Positions 40,836 through 45,989 of a stretch of DNA of 45,989 nt are shown here, one piece after another. Positions within the stretch are counted from its first letter, which is position 1, and each line of letters starts with the position of its first letter. Source of the DNA: Candidatus Saccharimonadota bacterium (GTDB taxonomy: Bacteria; Patescibacteriota; Saccharimonadia; Saccharimonadales; Saccharimonadaceae); NCBI GenBank assembly GCA_030523715.1, contig JAUNHY010000001.1, forward strand, positions 1 to 45,989, written 5' to 3'. The position numbers were made by a program, and so were the translations under genes. The notes below the pieces were generated by a model. That model had not been told where the DNA came from and did no database searches. It worked only from the letters and a program-made list of their open reading frames with translations.

Positions 40836-40860
40836 AGGGATAGTTTCTGTAGCTATCCCT
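40836..40860. other. Inverted repeat in the gap between two island genes
   Basis: AGGGATAG / CTATCCCT with a 9-nt loop. No T-run follows on either strand, so it is a weak terminator candidate at best; it may be an operator or island-boundary element. Confidence 0.4.
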
Positions 40861-40874
40861 CTGCATATTATTAT

Positions 40875-41474
40875 TTAATACTTATTCGGAAAATAGTCTT
40901 TGCCTAGTTGCCATAGGTATTCGTCGATTTCTTTGAGGCCATATTTTTCAAGGCCGTAATAATTCTTAAAATCCAACAACGCCTTATTAAATACGTTGTA
41001 ATTTTTAAGATCTTGGCGATAAAAATCTGAGAAATGATCAAGTTTATTAAAATAGACTAAGCATTTTTCAACATACGAATCATAGATTGCGAAGTTTTTC
41101 GAATTATGATGGCTGCAGTATTTACTGGCAAATGAATAGAAATATTTCTTTTTGCCACCGATTTCGACGTTTGCAATATCGTTGACCAACGACAAATCGC
41201 CGTTCTTTAATCTTTCGTCAATATTGAGATCCAAAATATGTTTAGCGACTGGAAAAATCGAAAAAATATTCGTACTGTAAAAATCATTTAAGACGCTACA
41301 TTTCAATAAAATGTTGCTGATGTCATCGTTTTGCGGGCAGATGTCATGAAATAGTTTATTTAATGCTTTTTCTTGCAAAACGTAGTTTTCGAGTGAATCC
41401 CATTTTGCGAGATATCTCTCCACTTCTTGCAGCGACGGGTTGGGTATATTTTTAGCGGCGGTAAGTATGTTCAT
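40875..41474 (-). CDS. Uncharacterised all-helical island protein
   Basis: 199 residues, no family I can name. It is rich in Tyr, Phe, Asn, Lys and predicted mostly helical. Segments that look conserved by composition are LNDFYSTNIFSIFPVAKHIL, YSFASKYCSHHNSKNFAIYD and EIDEYLWQLGKDYFP. The arrangement, with an Asp after a Tyr/His/Asn-rich loop and a helical body, faintly recalls helix-hairpin-helix DNA glycosylases, but this is a guess. The promoter (minus-strand TATAAT, 41484-41489) predicts a 3-nt leader. It is the last AT-rich gene before ruvB. Confidence 0.75.
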   Translation of the reverse strand: MNILTAAKNIPNPSLQEVERYLAKWDSLENYVLQEKALNKLFHDICPQNDDISNILLKCSVLNDFYSTNIFSIFPVAKHILDLNIDERLKNGDLSLVNDIANVEIGGKKKYFYSFASKYCSHHNSKNFAIYDSYVEKCLVYFNKLDHFSDFYRQDLKNYNVFNKALLDFKNYYGLEKYGLKEIDEYLWQLGKDYFPNKY

Positions 41475-41503
41475 GATAGCTTTATTATACTATCTAGCAC
41501 AGG

Positions 41504-41512
41504 TGTTATAAT
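41504..41512 (+). promoter_or_regulatory. Extended -10 promoter, leaderless start of ruvB
   Basis: TGT-TATAAT; predicted +1 at 41519 equals the A of ATG. Confidence 0.7.
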
Positions 41513-41518
41513 ACAGAT

Positions 41519-42517
41519 ATGGCCATTGAGAGGGTGATTGACACTAGTCTGCACGAGGACGATAACGAAGAACGTATCGTCGAGTTTTCCCTGCGGCCGA
41601 CGAATTTTGAAGAGTATATTGGCCAGCGCCGTTTGAAGACAAATTTGAAACTGGCAATTGATGCCGCTAAAAAGCGTGGCGACGTGATGGACCACGTGTT
41701 GCTGTATGGTCCGCCAGGCCTGGGTAAAACCACCATGGCTGGCGTGATTGCGCACGAAATGGGCGCCAATTTCCGCGCCACTTCTGCCCCGTCCATCGAA
41801 AAAGCCGGCGACCTAGCCAGCATCCTCACGAACCTAACTGACGGAGATATTCTGTTTATCGATGAGATTCACCGCCTGCGCCGCGCCGTGGAGGAGATTC
41901 TTTACTCGGCGATGGAAGATTACAAGCTCGACATCGTGATTGGTAAAGGACCGGCCGCGCGCAGTGTGAAGCTCGACCTGCCCCGCTTTACTTTGATTGG
42001 CGCCACTACGCAAGCTGGCAATTTAGCTGGGCCGCTGCGCGATCGTTTTGGTCATTCGTACCGTTTGGAATATTATGCCGATGGCGATATTCAGCAAATT
42101 ATTGAACGTTCGGCGAAGATTTTGGATACGCAAATAAAACCAGAGGCCGCAAAGCTACTGGCAGAGCGCTCGCGCCTAACGCCACGAATTGCAAACCGCT
42201 TACTCAAACGCGTGCGTGATTATGCGGATGTAAACGGCGATGGAATTATTGACGTGCCAGTAGCAAAAAAGGCGCTCGACATGCTGGAAATTGACGAACT
42301 TGGCCTGGATCCGGCGGACCGCAATATGTTGACTTTGATGTATCAAAAATACGGCGATAAACCAGTAGGCCTGAACACGATTGCTGCGCTCACGGGCGAC
42401 GAAGCGTCCACAATTGAAGATTATTTAGAGCCGTTCTTGGTACAAATGGGTATGATTCAGCGCACGCCACGTGGGCGCATCGTAACGGAAAACGCTAAAA
42501 AACATTTAGGGCTTTAA
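41519..42517 (+). CDS. ruvB: Holliday-junction helicase subunit RuvB
   Basis: AAA+ motor that drives branch migration with RuvA. 332 residues, family length. Motifs: [13 protein letters not shown] (62-74, Walker A), [10 protein letters not shown] (Walker B), LIGATTQAG (sensor 1), and the C-terminal winged helix ending [17 protein letters not shown]. It stands alone with a leaderless promoter, and its 3' end overlaps the convergent gene by 4 nt. ruvA and ruvC are not in the window. Confidence 0.97.
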   Translation: MAIERVIDTSLHEDDNEERIVEFSLRPTNFEEYIGQRRLKTNLKLAIDAAKKRGDVMDHVLLYGPPGLGKTTMAGVIAHEMGANFRATSAPSIEKAGDLASILTNLTDGDILFIDEIHRLRRAVEEILYSAMEDYKLDIVIGKGPAARSVKLDLPRFTLIGATTQAGNLAGPLRDRFGHSYRLEYYADGDIQQIIERSAKILDTQIKPEAAKLLAERSRLTPRIANRLLKRVRDYADVNGDGIIDVPVAKKALDMLEIDELGLDPADRNMLTLMYQKYGDKPVGLNTIAALTGDEASTIEDYLEPFLVQMGMIQRTPRGRIVTENAKKHLGL

Positions 42518-43209
42518 TAGCTGCGATTTTCTAGCGCTTTTTTGCTGTCTTCGTATCCATCGTTTAAGCTGGTGAGAGCAGCGAGACCGACGCGCATGCC
42601 GCGCCAAGTAGCAGAGTCCGTTTCGGATGGTAATTTTCCCTGCTTTTCTAACAATTGAGCTTTTCGCGTGAGGCGATCAAATTCGCGTTGCATATAATCA
42701 CCAATACTCATGAAATCTCTACCCTCGTTTTGGGCGGCCTGATATTCTACGACATAATTTTCAATGGCTTCATCGAGCATACTAAGCGCAGCTTCGTTAT
42801 TTTGATCATCATTTAGCTCTTGGTTTGCTTGGTGGTTCAATTCGGAAAACTTGGCGAGTCCGGTCGCCTCACGTAGAGATGGATCTTCAACTTGGCGCAT
42901 TTCATCGACGGCAGACATTTCCTGGAATGACTCGAGCGCACTATATGCAGCTTCTTCATCGTCCGACTCGGCGACGGTTTTTAATAGAGCATCGTAGCAC
43001 GGAACGTCATTTTCTTGAGCATAAACTTCGGCTTGGCGAAAAACTTGGTCGGCTGCAGAATCGGCAAGTTTATCGCCGGCGGCGGCCATCACAAAAGCTT
43101 CGCGGTCATTCGGGCGAATATGATTGGCAACTTCCCAAGCACTACGGCTTTCATATAGAGTATGGTCGTAATCGTCATTGTTTCCAGAACTTCTTTCGGC
43201 ACTTTTCAT
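42514..43209 (-). CDS. Hypothetical acidic helical protein
   Basis: 231 residues, no recognised domain. Acidic and rich in Ala, Glu, Asp, Gln; predicted helical with alternating hydrophobic positions (for example [17 protein letters not shown] and [14 protein letters not shown]). No membrane segment or signal peptide. I choose ATG 43209, which overlaps the TGA of the upstream Nudix gene (ATGA), over an ATG eight codons earlier. It ends the dnaJ - Nudix - hypothetical gene cluster. Confidence 0.75.
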   Translation of the reverse strand: MKSAERSSGNNDDYDHTLYESRSAWEVANHIRPNDREAFVMAAAGDKLADSAADQVFRQAEVYAQENDVPCYDALLKTVAESDDEEAAYSALESFQEMSAVDEMRQVEDPSLREATGLAKFSELNHQANQELNDDQNNEAALSMLDEAIENYVVEYQAAQNEGRDFMSIGDYMQREFDRLTRKAQLLEKQGKLPSETDSATWRGMRVGLAALTSLNDGYEDSKKALENRSY

Positions 43210-43715
43210 TTTAATCCTTGCTCTTTTCTCCATTGTAGCAAACGGAGAAATTCTTCGTAATGGTTATCCATAAACTTGCAACGATGGAATAAATTGCGTA
43301 TTTCCCATGGTTGCATCCAGCAAACGAAGGAAACTTCTTCTTTTTGGAGTTTTAGTTTTAATAAATTTACATTTTTCTCGAGATAATACTCGTCTAAAAA
43401 TACCTGCTCCTCGTCGATGCGAGCGGAGCGAAAAAGTTGCAATTCTTTTGGATCAACATCGAGGCCAAGTTCTTCTTTGATCTCGGCACAAATTGCCTGT
43501 AAGCTATTTTCGCCATGCTTGGCGTGACCGCCGGTGGTGGCATATAGACCATTCTTGGCTTTACTGCGTCTTTGGACTAAATAATGGCCAGATTTGCTGC
43601 GAATAAAAACCATCACAACCTGGATGTAGCGGCCAGGTGGAGTGGGGTCGCCCTTTTTGATGGTTTCGCCAGTTAGCTTGTGTTTTTTATCGTAAAGGTC
43701 GCGAATTTCCACCAT
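43206..43715 (-). CDS. Nudix hydrolase
   Basis: 169 residues. The Nudix box is GGHAKHGENSLQAICAEIKEELGL in positions 62-85, containing the Glu residues of EIKEEL that bind metal, but the Arg of the usual REUXEE is Ala here (AEIKEE). The N-terminal KGDPTPPGRYIQVV and the later FLDEYYLEK recall the IPP-isomerase-like/YfcD group. It starts 2 nt after the dnaJ stop and overlaps the next gene by 4 nt, so it should be co-expressed with dnaJ. Substrate unknown. Confidence 0.88.
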   Translation of the reverse strand: MVEIRDLYDKKHKLTGETIKKGDPTPPGRYIQVVMVFIRSKSGHYLVQRRSKAKNGLYATTGGHAKHGENSLQAICAEIKEELGLDVDPKELQLFRSARIDEEQVFLDEYYLEKNVNLLKLKLQKEEVSFVCWMQPWEIRNLFHRCKFMDNHYEEFLRLLQWRKEQGLK

Positions 43716-43717
43716 TT

Positions 43718-44623
43718 TTAGCCGAAAATTCCGCGTTTTCTAGCTTTATCAAATTCTTGAATGAGCTCTTTTTGCTTCTTGTTGATGCTCTTTGGAATTT
43801 CGACATTAATTGTAACAATATGTGGGCCACGCTCGGACGAACCCGGCTGAATTGGAGCACCATGACCGGAAAGCTTGAAGTTCGTGCCAGGCTGAGTGCC
43901 AGCTGGAACGCGCATGGTAATTTTGCCATCAACGGTCATAACTTCGATTTCGGTGCCAAGCACGGCGTCGACCATGGAAATAGTTGCTTCAGAAAGAATT
44001 AAGTTGCCCTCGCGGGTGAGAGTTTTGTGGGCACGCACGCGAATTTCGACATAAAGATCGCCGCGTTGGCCACCTTCTTGTGGGGCTGGGCCACCTTTAC
44101 CGGCTAGACGAATTTGCTGACCATCATAAATACCAGCTGGGATTTTGAGTTTGATTGATTCGCCGTCAACTGAAATGTTTTTGGTGGTGCCAAAAATTGC
44201 TTCTTCAAAATCTATCGTGGCCGTGGTGCGATAATCGCGACCACGACGAGCGCCGCGGAAACCGCCGCCAAAACCAAACATGGCACCAAGAATGTCGTCG
44301 AGACCACCTGCACCGGCGCCGCCAAAGTCGAAATTGAAACTTTGCCCATTGAAGTTGAAACCTTCAAACGGATTACCAGCACCACCAGCGCCAGCACCAC
44401 CTACGCCCGCATGGCCGAATTGGTCGTAACGTTGACGTTTGGTTTTATCACTCAAAACAGAATAGGCTTCGTTGACTTCCTTAAACTTCTCTTCCGCTAC
44501 CTTGTCGCCTGGGTTTTTGTCAGGATGGTATTTAATGGCAAGCTTGCGAAAAGCCTTCTTAATTTCATCGTCAGATGCACCTTTTTGGATGCCGAGAACT
44601 TCGTAGTAGTCTCTTTTACTCAT
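43718..44623 (-). CDS. DnaJ/CbpA-type co-chaperone without zinc fingers
   Basis: 301 residues. J-domain with HPD (33-35, [10 protein letters not shown]), a Gly/Phe-rich linker (about 72-125), then the two beta-barrel substrate-binding domains (about 130-290) with [15 protein letters not shown]. The four CxxCxGxG zinc repeats of classical DnaJ are absent, as in CbpA. It stimulates DnaK ATPase and hands over clients. A CIRCE-like element covers its promoter, implying heat-shock control by HrcA. It is the first gene of a three-gene cluster. Confidence 0.94.
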   Translation of the reverse strand: MSKRDYYEVLGIQKGASDDEIKKAFRKLAIKYHPDKNPGDKVAEEKFKEVNEAYSVLSDKTKRQRYDQFGHAGVGGAGAGGAGNPFEGFNFNGQSFNFDFGGAGAGGLDDILGAMFGFGGGFRGARRGRDYRTTATIDFEEAIFGTTKNISVDGESIKLKIPAGIYDGQQIRLAGKGGPAPQEGGQRGDLYVEIRVRAHKTLTREGNLILSEATISMVDAVLGTEIEVMTVDGKITMRVPAGTQPGTNFKLSGHGAPIQPGSSERGPHIVTINVEIPKSINKKQKELIQEFDKARKRGIFG

Positions 44624-44630
44624 GGATTAG

Positions 44631-44668
44631 ATTATATATTTTAGCACTTGGATGGTCAAGAGTGCTAA
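44631..44668 (-). promoter_or_regulatory. dnaJ promoter with CIRCE-like operator
   Basis: Minus strand: -35 TTGACC (44654-44659), 17-bp spacer, -10 TATAAT (44631-44636), predicted +1 at 44624, one base before the ATG. An inverted repeat TTAGCACT/AGTGCTAA (44641-44648 and 44661-44668) matches the HrcA-binding CIRCE consensus in its arms but has a spacer one base longer than standard. It overlaps the -35 and the spacer, so binding would block transcription. Confidence 0.75.
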
Positions 44669-45612
44669 TTCATAAGAATAATGCCGCAAACGATGAGGGC
44701 GCCGGCAAAGAAATACTGCGCAATGACGCGCTTGGTGATGCGTTTAGAGTGGATGAACCTCGGGAAAATTTTGCCGAGGAAAATCGTAATAAAGAATGAC
44801 GTGAAGAGTCCGGCAACTTTGCCAATTGGCGACACGAGCGAAACGACTGGCGCCGCAATTAAGCCAAATTTGTACAGAATTTCGGCGATGCTAAGCGTGA
44901 TGTTGTCACCTAGAAGCATGCCCATGTTCATGTTGTGCTTTTTGCCGCGGAAAAAGGTATTTGAAAGGGCCTTGCGCCAGGAATCGAAGAAAATTAGACA
45001 CATTACAACCGCCAACAGCGAACCAAGCTCAAAGAAGAAAAATGACTGCGCAAAGAGAATGTAGTTGGCCGTGGCGTCGCCGAGAAACTTTGCAAATACA
45101 ATGTCTGATAAAACTGAGAAGAAGCAGCTCACTACCGTTAGCCCCGCTACTTTGAGGTCGAAGCCCTTTTTCTTCTGCCCTTTCATGCCGCCAATAATTA
45201 CAACCATCGTGGCGGCCATGATAAAAATAAAACCGATGCCTTGATTAATAGTGATCATTTCGCCGAGTAAGGCTGCACCAAGACCAAGTGAAATCAACGG
45301 TCCGACCTGCCCGAAAATTGTAATGTCGGTATTGTCACCAGCCTGAAGTGCTTTGTAATAATATACCGAGCCGATTATGTTTATGGCGCCAGCAAGAACT
45401 AGGCCGAAGGCGTTATTAACTGGCATCATGAAGGTAGCGCGACCAAAAATCGCCATCAAAAGCACCATCATCAAAATAAAGCTCGGAATATGAGATACAA
45501 CAAGAGCGCCAGCGCGCTTTTTGGGCAGCGCCATATCGGTAAGATAGTTCTGAATAAACCCACCGAAGCAATAAAAAACGGACGCTAAAATTGGAAACAA
45601 TATCCAATACAT
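44665..45612 (-). CDS. EamA/DMT-family transporter
   Basis: 315 residues, about ten hydrophobic helices in two five-helix halves, the drug/metabolite transporter arrangement; conserved glycine-rich helices include GAINIIGSVYYYKALQAGD in the first half and SLVSPIGKVAGLFTSF in the second. The substrate cannot be told. The promoter predicts a leaderless start at 45612. Its stop codon lies within the CIRCE-like element of dnaJ. Confidence 0.87.
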   Translation of the reverse strand: MYWILFPILASVFYCFGGFIQNYLTDMALPKKRAGALVVSHIPSFILMMVLLMAIFGRATFMMPVNNAFGLVLAGAINIIGSVYYYKALQAGDNTDITIFGQVGPLISLGLGAALLGEMITINQGIGFIFIMAATMVVIIGGMKGQKKKGFDLKVAGLTVVSCFFSVLSDIVFAKFLGDATANYILFAQSFFFFELGSLLAVVMCLIFFDSWRKALSNTFFRGKKHNMNMGMLLGDNITLSIAEILYKFGLIAAPVVSLVSPIGKVAGLFTSFFITIFLGKIFPRFIHSKRITKRVIAQYFFAGALIVCGIILMN

Positions 45613-45618
45613 ATCTTT

Positions 45619-45627
45619 ATTTTAGCA
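45619..45627 (-). promoter_or_regulatory. Extended -10 promoter, leaderless start at 45612
   Basis: Minus-strand TGC-TAAAAT; predicted +1 at 45612, the A of ATG. Confidence 0.65.
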
Positions 45628-45635
45628 TAAACAGA

Positions 45636-45989
45636 TTATTTTTCAGTGCGACGGGCAACCGAGAATGGCGAATCGTCGGAAGCGAAAGAATCTTTGACGC
45701 GACGACCGAATAATACTGCCATGAGTGTATCGAGCGTAACCGAGCCAACTACGTGCGCATCGCGATCCACGACTGCAGCATAGCTAGCTTCAGTACGGAT
45801 AAACGCCGCAAGAAGCATTTTGAGTGAATAATCGGCACGAACAAAATAGACATTTTTTTCGATGAAATTTTCGATAGGCTGGTCTTCGGTAATTTTGAGC
45901 GGATCGATACTGCGCGTGCGCACAATGCCGCAAACTTGACCTTCTTTATCGAGCACTGGGAAAGTATCGGCGCCGGTTTTATACATTTT
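45636..45989 (-). CDS. CBS-domain protein, 5' end outside window
   Basis: The frame is open to the window edge, so the N-terminus is missing. At least 116 residues: one CBS motif with TFPVLDKEGQVCGIVRTRS and a second with YAAVVDRDAHVVGSVTLDTL, i.e. a CBS pair. The pattern resembles the cytosolic part of CNNM/CorC-type membrane proteins linked to magnesium and cobalt handling, but without the missing N-terminal half this is not certain. The transporter downstream has its own promoter. Confidence 0.8.
   Translation of the reverse strand, partial: KMYKTGADTFPVLDKEGQVCGIVRTRSIDPLKITEDQPIENFIEKNVYFVRADYSLKMLLAAFIRTEASYAAVVDRDAHVVGSVTLDTLMAVLFGRRVKDSFASDDSPFSVARRTEK

Noticed and set aside
40836-40860. 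Intrinsic terminator between island genes
   Set aside because: Good stem, but no T-run on either strand; kept only as an inverted repeat.
8201-43715. Genome-wide use of TGA as a sense codon
   Set aside because: TGA closes tsaE and the Nudix gene within ATGA overlaps and closes the MazG-like gene just before the next ATG; reading it as Trp would extend the Nudix gene by dozens of residues through the next gene.
1-45989. rRNA operon, CRISPR array, IS element or prophage
   Set aside because: No rRNA-like sequence, regular repeat-spacer pattern, transposase or phage structural gene was seen anywhere in the window.

Overview
The window looks like a chromosomal segment of a member of Candidatus Saccharibacteria (TM7, Patescibacteria/CPR). 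This rests on gene content and style: compact versions of housekeeping enzymes, densely packed operons, a TrbC/VirB2-like protein, a type IV pilus ATPase and prepilin, ComEC, a very large secreted surface protein, and an Rpf/aggregation-factor-like hydrolase. No rRNA gene is present, so the assignment is inference. Stops are mostly TAA, with some TAG and a few TGA. TGA occurs in ATGA stop/start overlaps, so the standard bacterial code is most likely.

Layout. 1-4559: a leaderless operon (minus strand) of a membrane coiled-coil/TPR-like protein and a >1,162-residue secreted protein running off the left edge. 4599-8392: RNase Y, a short TsaB, TsaE and ComEC, whose N-terminal coding frame is interrupted by TGA. 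8471-10378: an LTA-synthase-like sulfatase. 10406-15396: MetRS, an Ala/Pro-rich tail-anchored protein, and the block tilS - rpf-like - rsmA. 15434-18248: a PRC-barrel protein, recX-recA and a DUF5674-like protein. 18388-20234: YebC, the dut-TfoX-zinc-ribbon operon and tRNA-Ser. 20259-24507: a eukaryotic-type glycogen branching enzyme, tRNA-Met, a FemX-like transferase, a prepilin and a PH-domain protein. 24625-30176: RimB/RimK-like pair, membrane protein, SpoU methyltransferase, PilB-like ATPase, L19 and an RNase HII-YraN fusion. 30151-33805: secreted HNH nuclease, rubrerythrin, zinc-ribbon membrane protein and a TrbC-Big2-esterase fusion. 33809-35651: GntR-ABC-permease operon. 36037-41474: AT-rich accessory island with two helicase-nuclease proteins, a MazG-like pyrophosphohydrolase and unknown small genes; it looks like a defence island. 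41519-45989: RuvB, a hypothetical protein, Nudix, DnaJ with a CIRCE-like operator, a DMT transporter and a partial CBS protein.

Regulation. Promoters are very uniform: an extended -10 (TGnTANAAT), usually with a weak -35. In at least eleven genes the -10 sits so that the predicted +1 is the A of the start codon, and in several more the predicted leader is 1-4 nt. This suggests extensive leaderless transcription, while a second class (recA, rubrerythrin, rimB-like, L19, PRC-barrel) has a 5' leader and a Shine-Dalgarno site.

How the genes work together. One theme is the cell surface and contact with other cells (giant secreted protein, TrbC-esterase, Rpf-like hydrolase, FemX, LTA-synthase-like enzyme, prepilin/PilB). 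A second is uptake and turnover of nucleic acid (ComEC, secreted HNH nuclease, PilB/prepilin, RecA/RecX/RuvB). The remainder is core translation and tRNA maintenance (MetRS, TilS, TsaB/TsaE, RsmA, SpoU, L19, YebC, RimK). The strongest candidates for undescribed biology are the TrbC-Big2-esterase fusion, the 36-41.5 kb island, the leaderless promoter architecture and the tRNA-Met transcript closed by a terminal stem.
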